Part shown: one piece after another, positions 36,820 through 48,378 of the stretch
Layout of the letters: every line of letters starts with the position of its first letter
Numbering within the stretch: the first letter of the stretch is position 1
Source of the DNA: Chlorocebus sabaeus
Taxonomy: Eukaryota > Chordata > Mammalia > Primates > Cercopithecidae
Assembly: GCF_047675955.1 (NCBI RefSeq)
Contig: NC_132915.1
Coordinates: forward strand, 46,073,026 to 46,137,025
DNA: 64,000 bases
Reading direction: 5' to 3'
Made by a program: the position numbers and the translations under genes
Notes under the pieces: model-generated
What the model was told of the DNA's origin: nothing
What the model saw: only the letters and a program-made list of their open reading frames with translations
Databases searched by the model: none

Positions 36820-37141
36820 CACCGTGATTTACTTATTTATATTTTTTAAAGAAGGAGTTTCGCTCTTGTTGCCCAGGCTGGAGTGCAATGGCACCATCTC
36901 GGCTCACTGCAACCTTCGCCTCCTGGGTTCAAGCGATTCTCTTCTCTCAGCCTCCCAAGTAGCTGGGATTACAGGAGCCCACCACCATGCCCAGCTATTT
37001 TTGTATTTTTAGTAGAGACGGGGTTTCACCATGTTGCCCAGGCTGGTGTCAAACTTCTGAGCTCAGGCAATCTGCCTACCTCAGCCTCCAAAAGTGCTAG
37101 GATTACAGGTGTGACCCACGGTGCCCAGTCACCGTGATTTA
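36820..37141 (-). mobile_element. Alu, AluS type, minus strand, with TSD
   Basis: Antisense Alu body about 36838-37129. The direct repeat CACCGTGATTTA lies at 36820-36831 and 37130-37141. Confidence 0.93.
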
Positions 37142-37533
37142 TTTAGATTCACATTAAACTTATTTAAAATGGCTAATACTCCTTAAGGATCTAATCAACT
37201 AGCTGTAGGCAAGAAACAGACACAAAGGAAAGAAAAACAGTCCTGGATTTAAAATAACTTCAGAAATATCCCAATTTAAGGCAACAGCCAGTTAATTGTA
37301 AAGGTATCATTTTAATTGTAATGCACAATACAAACCACTCCACTAATTCTTTCATTTGGAAGAAAGCAAACACTCTCTTTCAGAATAATTAATAAAATTA
37401 AACACTTAAGTAATTCCAAATTTGAGGTGATGTGATGGGCAACATAATGGAAACAAATTAATGAAGTTAATAAAAAGGGTCAATTGAAAGAAACTAATAT
37501 GAAGGAATCATTATTTAAAAGATAGGACAGCGG
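37142..37533. other. Unique AT-rich DNA, no gene seen
   Basis: No repeat or exon recognised. Confidence 0.4.
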
Positions 37534-37876
37534 CAGTCGGGTGTGGTGGTTCACACCTGTAATCCCAGCACTTTGGGAGGCCAAGGTGGGCAGATCACCT
37601 GAGGTCAGGAGTTTGACACCAGCCTGGTCAACATGGAGAAACTCCATCTCTACAAAAAAAAAAAAATTAGCTGGGCATGGTAGCACATGCCTGTAAACCC
37701 AGCTACTCGAGAAGTTGAGGCAAGAGAATCACCTGAACCTAGGAGGCGGAGGGTGCAGTGAGCCGAGATGGCGCCACTGCACTCCAGCCTGGGCGACAGA
37801 GTGACACTCACATCTCAAAAAAATAAATAATTAATTAATTAAAAAATAAAAGTAAATAAATAAATAAATAAAAGAA
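37534..37876 (+). mobile_element. Alu, AluS type, with an (AAAT)n tail
   Basis: Full-length Alu whose tail from about 37818 is a microsatellite of AAAT/AATT units to 37876. AAAAGATAGGACAG before and AAAAGAAAGGAACAG after are probably the diverged target-site duplication. Confidence 0.92.
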
Positions 37877-38101
37877 AGGAACAGTGATTTGGGGCAGACA
37901 AAGGCAAGAAGAAGAGTCTTAGCCAAGGTAAATGGATGTGGGGGTTTGAACAGATTAGAAAACTAGTACCAATTGAAGAGCAAAAAGGAGAGAAATGGGG
38001 ACATTCTGCCACATGAGTTGTAATATTCAAAAGACCTGTGAAAAATAAGAGGAACAAATTTGAATTGAATCTGTCATCAAACCTCAGGGAAATTATTTCA
38101 T
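37877..38101. other. Unique DNA, nothing recognised
   Basis: Short unique spacer between two Alus; a 72-codon minus frame here is partly the AAAT repeat. Confidence 0.4.
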
Positions 38102-38433
38102 AAGAACTGTTAAGGGCCGGACACAGTGGCTCACACCTGTAATCCCAGCACTTTGGGAGGCCAAGGTGGGTGGATCATGAGGTCAGGAGAGCGAGACAAT
38201 CCTGGCTTACACAGTGAAACCCTGTCTCTACTAAAAATACAAGAAATTAGCCAGGCTTGGTGGCGGGAGCCTGTAGTCCCAGCTACTCAGGAGGCTGAGG
38301 CAGGAGAATGGCGTGAACCCAGCAGGCAGAGCTTGCAGTGAGCTGAGATCACGCCACTGCACTCCAGCCTGGGCGACAAGGCAAGACTCCGTCTCGAAAA
38401 ACAAAAAACAAAAAAAGAACAAAAGAACTGTTA
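38102..38433 (+). mobile_element. Alu, AluY type, with TSD
   Basis: Body 38115-38420 with AluY left-arm text (CATGAGGTCAGGAGAGCGAG). Direct repeat AAGAACTGTTA at 38102-38112 and 38423-38433. Confidence 0.93.
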
Positions 38434-38449
38434 GGATATAAAAAGCATG

Positions 38450-38780
38450 TCAGAATCACTCATGACTGTAAAATCAAAGCAAGCACTGTTTATAATAACC
38501 AAAAATTGGATACAACCTAAACGTCCTCTCAAAGAGAAGTGGTGACAGTAAGTATGGTACTCCTATACAATGGAATTCTCTGAGAACGGAAAAGAATTAT
38601 ATACATTCCGTATTACTGAACAATAAAAATATCTACACTGGCAATGAGAAAAGAGCAATTAAATAAAACACATACTATGATCTAACTTCTACTTCCAAAG
38701 TCACATTAACACATATGTATATATATATGTGTATAGAATTAAGACTAGAAAAGTATAAACTAGAATGGCCATAGTAGGTG
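38450..38780 (+). repeat. L1M fragment, 3' ORF2/UTR region
   Basis: 'actgtttataataaccaaaa' and 'actcctatacaatggaattc' are L1 text from the end of ORF2, diverged and frame-broken; a TA-rich stretch lies at 38712-38735. Confidence 0.65.
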
Positions 38781-38861
38781 ACTAAATGGCAAATAAATTT
38801 TATTTTCTCCTCCCTTTTCTCTATTTTCTGCGTTTTCCTGTTTTATAAATGAAAAGCAATG

Positions 38862-38957
38862 ACTCTCATAATGAGGAAACGGTAAAGATACATACACACA
38901 AATACTACAATTACTCTCATAATGAGGATATTGTAAAGATACATACACACAAATACT
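38862..38957. repeat. 51-bp tandem duplication
   Basis: Copy 1 at 38862-38912 and partial copy 2 at 38913-38957. They share ACTCTCATAATGAGGA and GTAAAGATACATACACACAA and differ at a few bases between these blocks. Because 51 is a multiple of three, both strands show a short frame with a repeated peptide. Confidence 0.9.
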
Positions 38958-39224
38958 TTCCTTTTAAGGCAATAAATGATGTTCTCTATTGGTACAGACC
39001 CAAAGGAGTGTTGCTGCCTGGCAGAGGTATTAGAGCAGTGATAAAATGCCAGAGTCTTCATGAAAGCAGGATTCTGAGATAAAGATACAAACTTTGGAAG
39101 AAAAAACCCCTAAACTACCAACAATCATCATAATATATATAAATCCTTCTTTTCAGCCAAAAAAAGTAATGACCTAAGCCACTACACTCAAAACAATAAT
39201 CCAAATAAGAAATAGAAAGGCCAA

Positions 39225-39415
39225 TCTATTAAGCACATATTATGTGTCAGATACTTTCACATTATTTCTCTTTCACAACAACTTGCAAGGTAGCATCTGT
39301 ATTTTGCAGATAAAAGGCTCAAAAGGAAAAAGCACACTTCTAGTGCACACTGGATCGCAGAGCCTATACCTAGTTTACCAGACTTCCAAGCCTGAGCTCT
39401 TTCCACTGCACAAGG
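39225..39415 (-). repeat. MIR SINE, antisense
   Basis: TTAAGCACATATTATGTGTC, then CACAACAACTTGCAAGGTAG and TTTGCAGATAAAAGGCTCAA follow the reverse-complement MIR core. Confidence 0.65.
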
Positions 39416-39703
39416 CTTCAAAAGAGATCCTTAATGCATAGTTCCTCAAAGTGGTTTAAGCCGAAATCTGGGATGCCAAAACAACTTCAGAAAGGACTCC
39501 GTTATCCTCTGTTAAATAAAAAACAAGTATTAAAGAATAGGAGGGCAGAGGAAGGGGAAAAGCAGCAAGGGTCTGATATGAAGGCAGCCAACCAGGCTAT
39601 GTTAAAGACTTCTGACCCCTAACAGAAAATGATATTTTTAGAAATGCTTCTTTTGCCTTCTTTTGGGGATGGCAGTGGTAATGCAATGTTCAAACAAAAG
39701 ATA
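39416..39703. other. Unique DNA, nothing recognised
   Basis: No gene; small frames only. Confidence 0.4.
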
Positions 39704-40020
39704 TTAATTAGATGTCAGGCTCGTGCCTCTAATCACAGAACTTTGGGAGGCCAAGGAGGGTTGATTGCTTGAGGCCAGGAGTTCAAGACCAGCCTAGGTT
39801 ACTCCATCTCTACAAAAATTATAAATTAAAAAACAAAAACAAAAAACCAGCCAAGCATGGTGGCATGCACCCATAATTCCAGCTACTCAGGAGGCTGAGG
39901 TAGGATAGCTTGAGCCCAGAAGGTGGAGGTTGCAGTGGGCCAAGATTACGTTACTGTACTCCAGCCTGGGTGACAGAGATCCTGTCTCAAAAAAAAAAAA
40001 AAAAAAAGATTTTGATTAGA
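39704..40020 (+). mobile_element. 5'-truncated Alu, AluJ type
   Basis: Body about 39716-40007, with GCTTGAGGCCAGGAGTTCAA and an A-rich interruption near 39825-39846. TTAATTAGAT before and TTGATTAGAT after may be the target-site duplication. Confidence 0.88.
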
Positions 40021-40264
40021 TAGTTACCAGAGGTAAGTAGAAGAAAGCAGACTTAAGAAGTATCCAAGAGGTAAAACTGACAAGATCCTACTGATTGATG
40101 TGGTATTTTCTTAAACCCAACAACATATAAGTTTAATTCTAAACATATTTATATATACCTTAACCACTAACAAGCTCTGAAGGCATTTCCAATTTAGGGT
40201 ATCACAACTTCAGTTCTACCTTCGTTTTGCCTTTATAGTGCACAACCACCCAAGCTGATTTACA

Positions 40265-40760
40265 TATTTAAAAGTATTTGATTGACCAACTGATGGATAA
40301 ATACACTGTGATATATCCATACAATGAAATATTAAGAAGCAAAGAAAATAATAAAATATTGATATATGGCACAACATGGATGAACCTTGAAAATCTAAGT
40401 AGAAGGGTTGGGCGCAGTGGCTCATGCCGGTAATCCCAGCACTTTGGGAGGCCAAGGTGGGCGGATCATGAGGTCAGGAGATTGAGACCATCCTGGCTAA
40501 TGCAGTGAAACCCCGTCTCTACTAAAAATACAAAAAATTAGCTGGGCGTGGTGGCAGGCACCTGTAGTCCCAGCTACTCGGGAGTCTGAGGCAGGTGAAT
40601 TGCTTGAACCTGTTAGGTGGAGGTCGCAGTGAGCCGAGCTCGTGCCACTGCGCTCCAGCCTGAACGATAGAGCAAGACTCCATCTCAAAAAAAAAAAAAA
40701 TCTTAAGTAGGTGAATTGTATAGTATGTGAATTACATTTCAATAAAGCTTTTTAAAAAAG
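40265..40760 (+). repeat. L1M 3'-end fragment split by an Alu
   Basis: First part 40265-40402 (TATATCCATACAATGAAATA, ACATGGATGAACCTTGAAAA), second part about 40708-40760 (TTACATTTCAATAAAGCTTT), the L1M 3' terminus. The AluY at 40403-40699 was inserted later. Confidence 0.75.
40391..40713 (+). mobile_element. Alu, AluY type, nested in L1M, with TSD
   Basis: Body about 40407-40699 with AluY left-arm text. Flanking AAATCTAAGTAG (40391-40402) and AAATCTTAAGTAG after the tail are the target-site duplication, differing by one inserted base. Confidence 0.92.
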
Positions 40761-41460
40761 TATTAGGGTTTTTTTTATATTTATTGATTATCTATGATGT
40801 ACTGGACACTAAGGCAAACACAGGATAAACAGATGAAGACAACAGGACTTCAACCCCAGAAGAGCAAAAAATCTGCAAAAAATAAAACCCCTGTAAACCA
40901 AGTGGCTTCTAGTATTAAGATAGAATACCTTGTTATGTGGGAAACATCCTTGAAATCTTTAAGAAACAAAATGTTTACCTAAGAAACAATTCCATTTACC
41001 TTTTGACTCTTAACTCTACAGAGGTATTTATTTAATAACAGATCTATTCCAATTCACTAACCAAAAAGGGTACTTAATCACGCACTTGAAGAACATTCTC
41101 TATAAAGATATAATTCCTTTGTTTAAAAAAAAAAAAAAGAGAGAGAGGTCATCTCCAGATAAAATGCTTTATCCAGGGACGACTTCTTTTTAGAGTGGGC
41201 ACTCTAAAAAAATGGGATGTAATTGTTTCATGTTTTTATTAATGCAAAATGACATTAGCCTTCAGTTTTGTGTCCAGCCACATAACATTTTGTTCAGCTG
41301 ATGTGCTTTTACTTGAACAGATACAATAAAGATTCATTTTCAAATTTGTGCCAAAGGTCTGAAGATCTGGATTCAAGACCTCATGTTATCAGGGCTGGAT
41401 TGATATTGGAGGCAGGTGGCAGACAATGCATACCTACAAAAAAAAAGTTGGGGCATAGAA
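40761..41460. other. Unique AT-rich DNA, no gene seen
   Basis: Includes an A run near 41127-41139. No exon recognised. Confidence 0.4.
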
Positions 41461-41755
41461 GAAAGGCTATATCTTTATGTTATTCTTTTTTTTTTTAGAC
41501 GGTGTCTCGCTCTGTCACCCAGGCTGGAGTACAGTGGCGCGATCGCAACTCACTGCAACCTCCACCTAACAAGTTCACGCAATTCTCCTGCCTCAGCCAC
41601 CCGAGCAGTTGGGACTACAGGCGCAAGCCACCAGGCACAGCTAGTTTTTTGTATTTTAGTAGAGACGGGGTTTCGCCGTGTTGCCTAGGCTAGTCGCGAA
41701 CTCCTGAGCTCAGGCAATCCACCCGCCTTGGCCTCCTAAATGCTGAAAGGAAATA
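41461..41755 (-). mobile_element. 5'-truncated Alu, AluS type, minus strand
   Basis: T run 41486-41496, antisense body to about 41744; the first 35 or so bases of the element are missing. GAAAGG...ATATC appears on both sides (41461-41473 and from 41745), a likely decayed target-site duplication. Confidence 0.9.
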
Positions 41756-41759
41756 TCAA

Positions 41760-42128
41760 AGATTTAATTAAATGTTTAAATACAAACACATTCGTGGCAG
41801 CAATATTTAAAACAGCAAGAACTAAGAAATAATCTGCTTTTCCAATGTAAGTATATTCGAAAATATATAATAAACATATAAATGAATAAATAATAGCTCA
41901 TGATAGAATACATATAGCCATTAAAATTCATATTTTACAAATACTTCCAATGATATGAACACAATTAATATGCTTTTTAAGTTAACTGTAAAATATCAGT
42001 TACAAAATAGCATATTTTATATCATCTCAATTTTATAAAACCAAAGATGGAAAGGAGAAAACTGGTAAGGATAGTTATAAAATGACAAGTAAGATTGTCT
42101 ATATAATATTATTATGACCTTCAACTTT
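41760..42128 (+). repeat. L1M fragment (probable)
   Basis: 'ttcgtggcagcaatatttaa', AACAGCAAGAACTAAGAAAT and ATTAAAATTCATATTTTACA resemble diverged L1 ORF2/3' UTR sequence. Very AT-rich. Confidence 0.5.
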
Positions 42129-42452
42129 TAATAATTTTGTATAGGACACGCGTGGTGGCTCACACCTGTAATCTCAGCACTTTGGGAGGTCAAGGCAGGC
42201 GGATCATGAGGTCAAGAGATCGAGACCATCCTGTTCAACATGGGGAAACGCTGTCTCTATTAAAAATACAAAAATTATCTGGGCGTGGTGGCACGCACCT
42301 GTAGTTCCAGCTACTCGGGAGGCTGAGGCAGGAGAATCGCTTGAACCCAGGAGGCAGAGGTTTCAGTGAGCCCAGACTGTGCCACTGTACTCCAGCCTGG
42401 TGACAGAGCAAGACTCTGTCTCAAATAATAATAATAATAATAATTTTGTATA
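42129..42452 (+). mobile_element. Alu, AluY/Sc type, with TSD and (AAT)n tail
   Basis: Body about 42144-42437. Direct repeat TAATAATTTTGTATA at 42129-42143 and 42438-42452; the tail is an AAT microsatellite at 42424-42443, probably seeded by the target sequence itself. Confidence 0.92.
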
Positions 42453-42864
42453 ATTAAACTTTTTTAGAATAAATGAGTCTTTCTTTTGGGGTAAGAAATC
42501 AAGAAGTTTGTAGTCATTTTTCATCTTCTCATCAAGTAAAATGCAGAGGAAAATATTTTTCTGAGCCAAAATGAGAGTTCTAGTTATTTGAGTTCTGGTT
42601 GCCTAAAGTTTAAACATACTAATGTGCTGACTTCTGTATTTTCTCTGGACTTTTACCAATGTTGTTCTTTGTGCCAGGAGAATTTGTAACCACCCTTCCT
42701 AGACCCCTTCCTCTGGCTAACTCTGAAGAATAAAGAGACAGAGGTGTCACTTCCTACAGGAAGTCTTTAGGCACCACTCACATATGTGCTGATGGAACTC
42801 TAGGCTTAGGGGTTCCACACCATTTATCATAGTACATGGTACTATGGTTGCCTGGTTTCATATT
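42453..42864. other. Unique DNA, no gene seen
   Basis: No repeat or exon recognised with confidence. Confidence 0.4.
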
Positions 42865-43022
42865 CTCCTCCCCTACCAGACTCTAAGATACTCTGAAGAC
42901 CAGAAATGTCGCCCTTTTGTTCACTACTGTATCCACTGTCATTCCTAGCACATAGTATAAACTTGGAATATTCATTTTTGGAAAAAGTGAATGTATTAAT
43001 GAATGAGTGAATAAGTAAATAG
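42865..43022 (+). repeat. L2 3'-end fragment
   Basis: TTGTTCACTACTGTATCCAC, then TTCCTAGCACATAGTATAAA and AATGTATTAATGAATGAGTG match the L2 end. Confidence 0.7.
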
Positions 43023-45219
43023 TCTACCTTAGAAACTAAGCATGCCTATTTCTTAGAAGCATTTACTGTGAAGTAAACCAGGGGGTTTCATATAATGGAA
43101 ACATCAGAGTGTAATCATTCAGTACTTTAAGCAAAAAACAGGTCTTAATGCTGCTTGTATTTTCAGAGTTCAAAATTCTGAAAGCATGAAGCTAGTAGAA
43201 AGTTAAATATATCCAATAACGGTATTAAATATGTTAATGTCTTAAATACACAATTTGCAAATAAACAGAAGTAAGCTGAAATTAAGGGAGACAATTAAAA
43301 TATATTATACCACATTTTCTGAACTTGGTTCCCAAAGATCAGATTCAGATGTTGCTTTTATTCATAAGCTTTGAAAAAGTAAATAAAACATTCTGCACAC
43401 TGCTCACCATAAATCTTAACTTACCATTCAAATTTAATCTAAACACAAACATAACCCTAAAACCTCTTCCAGTCCCACAAATACTCAGACAACCAAAATC
43501 TGATTTCCAGGACAAAAGTGTTACTCTACAGGTACAATATTTATGCTGAAGAGATAAATTATGCAAATCATAATGGTTTACGCTTATATTATAGCTACAC
43601 TTACTCTTCTGCATACGACAAGTTTCAAGAGTCTACAAATTTACATAAAGCTCAGGTTGTCTAATGATTAAACAATTTTACTATTTAGGACAGTGTTAAT
43701 ATTGATTTAGCTTTAGGATATATTTGGGAAGAGCTGATAAAAGCTTCAATGATATGCACTGCTTTACATTATTGACTTAGCACTTGATCACAGCATCTAT
43801 ATAACAATCTCAAAAATTAATTCGCAAATTAAACCTCTACTTCTTTTAAACCACTATTATATTCACCTTTCTTCCATGCTGTCTAGAAATTTAAAAAAAA
43901 AAATTAATTCCAATGAAAACTCAAAGTTGTGTTTAAACTAGATCAATCATCCCTAACCTTTGGCTAACTGACAACCCAATGAGCCAAACGTGTATTGGTA
44001 AATTTTCCAAATACAAGTTTTAAAATTATTCTGCATTTTAAAAATATTTTGATAAATATACTAAAATGTTGGAAGATTTTAGATTAACATTTAAAGCAAA
44101 GTAATTAATGACACCTCAATTAACAGTGGAATAGCATCTGATTTTTCCAGTGAATTTGGGAAAAAGGCAAAATTTCTGCTTAAAACAAGAAAAAAAATTC
44201 CTATTCAAGGAATGGAGGAAAGCATCACATGAATACAAAACAAATGTGACTATCTTTTTAGTCAAAGAGACCTTCCTGCCACACACTGCTGTAGCACTGG
44301 AGATTCCAGGAGCACAATCCCAGTCCTGGAGTTGCTCACAATGTAGCAGGGAAGACAGCTGTGCAAACAGATAATTAGGGTTCAGAGTATTCAGGGGATG
44401 CTGCCCTAAGGTCTTTGCAGTAGTGTGATGCTACTTTTTTTAACTATTTACCACTACTACTACTATACTACCACTACTAAAAATAAATAAAGTATTTTCA
44501 AGAATTTCTAAATCTGGTTTGGAGCGCTATACAAATGTACAAATAATTGTCCCACAAGGGACAAAGTAATAAGTGCCTTAAGAAAAAGACTGCAAAATGA
44601 GAGGTATTCCTGGGAAACAATATGGATAGGACATAATATCAAAAGAGTGTCAGAAAGAGATGGAGGCAGAAAGGTAAGCAAGCCTACACTCAAGGAGGGA
44701 TACTGAGCACAGAGATAAGGGCTTACTTCTGAATACAGAGAGTCTGCAATAAATGAAGTTTTGGGGTTGAGGACTGACAAAGTCAGAGGTGTTTTTAAAA
44801 GCCTCCAATCTCAATGACTAGAGTATCCCAGAAAAGGTCTAAAGGTGAAGTGGCCAGGTACTGCAACAAGCCTAGAGTAGGTCAGTGGGAATGAAAAGGA
44901 TTAAAAGAGTGATGTGAACTCACATTATAAACCACTTCCCAGCCCTCCAACTGTGGAGCAATCATAATGAGACTTTTTTTTTTTTTTTAAAGGAGGGGAC
45001 TGTTCCAGAAGGCAATGCAAACTAAAACAATCTACTTCTAGGACTTGGTAAATGACAAGAGTGGAAGAAGAAATAAGATGATGATCATTCAAATTTTTAA
45101 GCCTATGAGATGCAGAAAATGGACACTTCCAGAGGCTGATTAATACAGTATTCTTTGTATGTGCTTATGCTACAAAGCATTTTATAAAGACAGCTTCCAG
45201 TGTACCATTTGGAAAGGGA
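43023..45219. other. Unique AT-rich DNA, no gene assigned
   Basis: About 2.2 kb. Possible degenerate L2-like text near 44270-44380 and 44510-44600. A trinucleotide ACT-rich patch is at 44446-44478 and a T run near 44973-44986. Frames of 74-90 codons are featureless. Confidence 0.4.
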
Positions 45220-45576
45220 ACGTGTTTATACTTTGTTGTTTTTTTTTGTTTGTTTGTTTGTTTGTTTTGTTTTTTTTTGAGACGGAGTCTTGCTCTGTAG
45301 CCCGGACTGGAGTGCAGTGGCCGGATCTCAGCTCACTGCAAGCTCTGCCTCCCGGGTTTACGCCATTCTCCTGCCTCAGTCTCCGGAGTAGCTGGGACTA
45401 CAGGCGCCCACCACCTCGCCCGGCTAGTTTTTTGTATTTTTAGTAGAGACGGGGTTTCACCGTGTTAGCCAGGATGGTCTCGATCTCCTGACCTCGTGAT
45501 CCACCCGTCTCGGCCTCCCAAAGTGCTGGGATTACAGGCTTGAGCCACCGCGCCCGGCCACGTGTTTATACTTTGT
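45220..45576 (-). mobile_element. Young AluY, AluYRa type, minus strand, with TSD
   Basis: Antisense body 45237-45559, with a GTTT-rich tail and the AluYRa texts CCGGATCTCAGCTCACTGCA and CCACCTCGCCCGGCTAGTTT. A perfect 17-bp direct repeat ACGTGTTTATACTTTGT is at 45220-45236 and 45560-45576. Low divergence. Confidence 0.95.
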
Positions 45577-45852
45577 AGAAAAAGAACAGGAACTTTACAC
45601 CTGTGCTGAACCCAACTACCCACTAGGCGAGGTTAGTATGTGTCCACATTTATGCTGTCATTGCAGTGCAAGACAAGACTGCCCAAGCCTTAAAGTATCC
45701 CACTGGGCAGGTTTGCGCGAGGGCCTTCACTTCCTGTTTAACAGTGTGGATGAACAGTTGTTCCCCATTTCACAGATATCACCACTGCAAAAACTGAGGC
45801 CACAGGGAAAGTAAGGGGAGTGAGTGACTACTTAAGGTGATGGAAATTCTTG

Positions 45853-45865
45853 CTATGTATTTCTT

Positions 45866-45897
<32 letters not shown>

Positions 45898-46210
45898 CTG
45901 GTTGAGATAGAGTCTTGCTCTGCCGCCCAGGCTGGAGTGCAGTGGCTCGTTATCACCTCACTGCAACCTTCACCTCCCAGATTCAAGCAATTCTCCTGCC
46001 TCAGCCTCCTGAGGTGCTGGGACTACAGTCCTGCACCACTACACCTGGCTTTTTTTTATTATTTTTTTTTATTTTATTTTTAGTAGAGACGAGGTTTCAC
46101 CATGTTGGCCAGGCTGGTCTCAAACTCCTGACCTCAGGTGATCTGCCCGCCTTGGCCTCCCAAAGCGCTGGGATTACAGGCATGAGCCACCACGCCTAGC
46201 CTATGTATTT
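45853..46210 (-). mobile_element. Alu, AluS type, minus strand, with TSD
   Basis: Body 45863-46200, T run of about 27, and a second T/ATT-rich expansion at 46051-46080 in the left-arm linker. Direct repeat CTATGTATTT at 45853-45862 and 46201-46210. Confidence 0.93.
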
Positions 46211-46218
46211 ATTTACAA

Positions 46219-46251
46219 AAGAATGGATGCAGGCTGAGCGCATCCATTCTT
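46219..46251. repeat. Perfect 12-bp inverted repeat (hairpin)
   Basis: AAGAATGGATGC at 46219-46230 and its exact reverse complement at 46240-46251, separated by nine bases (AGGCTGAGC). The loop and the following two bases read like the first bases of an Alu. Confidence 0.9.
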
Positions 46252-46254
46252 GAG

Positions 46255-46357
46255 TTAATCAGTGAACCAAGATTGCACCATTGCACTCCAACAGAGCCAG
46301 ACACTGTCTCAAAAAAAAAAAAAAAAAAAAAAAAAGGAAAAGAAAAGAAAAGAAAGC
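46255..46357 (+). mobile_element. Alu 3'-end fragment with (GAAA)n tail
   Basis: Only the last part of the right arm is left: AGTGAACCAAGATTGCACCA, a short deletion inside CTCCAGCCTGGG, and the A tail (about 25 As) running into GAAA units. It may be the far end of a rearranged Alu whose first bases lie in the adjacent hairpin. Confidence 0.8.
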
Positions 46358-47924
46358 AAAAATAAAAATATACAAAAAATTTACAAAAACAAATGGCAAT
46401 GTGAACACATTGCTGGGGCCTTTTCCCAAGGCCTTGAAGGAAAATCCACCTCTGGGCTTCTGCACCTATTTAGAAGAACTGGAGCTCACCGGCTCTCTGA
46501 CGAAGCTGAAATGAAGGTAGGAAGGGGGTAGTCTCAGGAACCACAGACACCTTCCCTTGTGAGAAGCAGCAGTAAACTTTCCTGGACAGCACCCAAAGAG
46601 TTAAAATTACCCATGAAAATGCAAGTGAAAAGAGTGGAGTGGCTTAGACCGGCTGATTACTCTTCTAAGAATCTCATTTGACAGGGGTAAAATACAAAGA
46701 AAGCGTGTGCTGGTTTTTACAGAAAACATATGGGAACTTACCTGGGGAAATTTGCTTTCTCTTAGCTAAACAAGGAGTCTTTTCAGGTATTTTGAGTTGA
46801 AATTGAGAAGGACAGTCTTAATTATAGAAAATGTGGAGAAAGAGTAAGGCATTGGAAAATGGTGACCATGGTGCATTAATATTCAACTTCATACCTGGGT
46901 AGGTGGAAGAAGACCAGAACAGGACTTAAAATTTTACACACAAAGACCCGATAGAAGAAAAGGAGGGAAAAAAAAGTCAGTCTCTACCTGAATAAGCTTA
47001 CGTACATGAGACTTTTAAAAGAAAGATCAACAAACATTAAAGAAAATTACTTTATCTCCCAAACTGTGGTTCTTCAAAATAAAGTTACAACACATATGAA
47101 ATGTAAACCCTTTTCTGTCCCAGGTACCATATAATCAGGGTTCCATGAGAATGCATGCATGGGGCAAGCAAATTTCATCAGAACTCCCTCTCTAGCTCTG
47201 AACCCCAACAGCAGAAAGGGGGAGAGGCCCTGCCCCAAATGTGGGGGGCAGAGTCCCGCTGGGGACCCACAGGATGACTGTGATACAGGTGGGGCAGAAA
47301 GAGCAAAACCACAAAGACTAGCATCCTCAAGGGAAGGTCATTGATCTGTGGCACAGTAACTCCCACCCTACAATAGTCTCCTTCCCCTCCCCCATCCCAA
47401 AACTCATCCCAACCCACGTGGTTGGGCAGATTCTCCCCTCTCCTACTTGTTAGTGGAAAGGGACTGGAAAGAGCAAAAGATCTGACAATCAGTGATTAAA
47501 TAGGACAGGCTAGAGACGAGTAACAGTGATTCCAGGCTCCCTTGAAAATAATAAATGGCAGAGGGGACAGGAAGAGAGCCAATTAGTACATTCCCAGGCA
47601 AGAGAGAGCTGAGGCCAAAGTAAAGAATGGAATTAAACACCAATTTTGCCACTCTGCCTACTTCAGCAACATCTCTCTTCACTGATGTGAAACTGACAAG
47701 CAACCAAGACAAAGGTACAAAACTTCCAAGAGTGACAGAAGCCCTGGGCAGGGGAAACCAGTTCACCCTCCACCATCACCGGTGATCCTGAGTGAGTCAT
47801 CTCAGAGCCCTCTCTAGACTTTACTCCTATTAGCTGTAAATTGAAGAACAGGGAAACAAAATAATTTTCCTGAGTCTGCCTGGTGGTAGCATTCTAGAAA
47901 TCTGAAAACAGCATGATGTGCATG
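46358..47924. other. Unique DNA, no gene seen
   Basis: No repeat recognised with confidence. The less AT-rich patch at 47160-47440 yields opposed 61- and 79-codon frames without any known motif; CxxC in one of them is not enough to call a zinc site. Confidence 0.4.
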
Positions 47925-48140
47925 AAAGAGTATGGACTCTCGAGCCACACTGCCTGAGTTTAAATCTCAGCTCTGCCAGAATTAGCTGTCTGTCATTGGG
48001 CAAGTTACTTGACCTCTCTGTGCCTCAATTTCCTCACTTGTAAGAGACAAGAATAACATGCTTTATTGACATCATGGAGCTATCCTGATGATGAAATGAT
48101 CTGTTAGCTGAAATTATGGTAGTGGGCTTATTCTGTATCT
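47925..48140 (+). repeat. MIR SINE, sense
   Basis: One of the clearest MIRs here: ATGGACTCTCGAGCCACACT, GGCAAGTTACTTGACCTCTC, TGCCTCAATTTCCTCACTTG. Confidence 0.88.
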
Positions 48141-48247
48141 GGTACCTTTTAAGTATATTTTTGTGGTGAATCACCTAAAGAGGGTAACTACTCTGGCCAC
48201 TGCTTCCTACAGTGCTTCCCCTCCAAGGCAAGAGATAGACAATATTT

Positions 48248-48378
48248 TCTTTCTCCTTTGTAGAGACGAGGGTCTCACTTTGTTGCCCAGGCTGGTCTCG
48301 AACTTCTTGCTTCAGGTGATCCTCCTGGTTCAGCATCCCAAAGTGCTAGGATTAGAGGCATGAGGCAACATGCCCTGC
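48248..48378 (-). mobile_element. Free left Alu monomer (FLAM-like), minus strand
   Basis: A single Alu monomer: TAGAGACGAGGGTCTCACTT through ATGCCCTGCC. The second arm is absent, consistent with the FLAM/FRAM group that predates dimeric Alu. Confidence 0.75.

Noticed and set aside
38862..38957. CRISPR-like repeat
   Set aside because: Only two contiguous units with no spacers, in a primate genome; a simple tandem duplication explains it.
47159..47344. Small cysteine-containing protein (CPKCGG)
   Set aside because: Single CxxC, no partner cysteines, no promoter or splice context, and an overlapping opposed frame; chance is sufficient.
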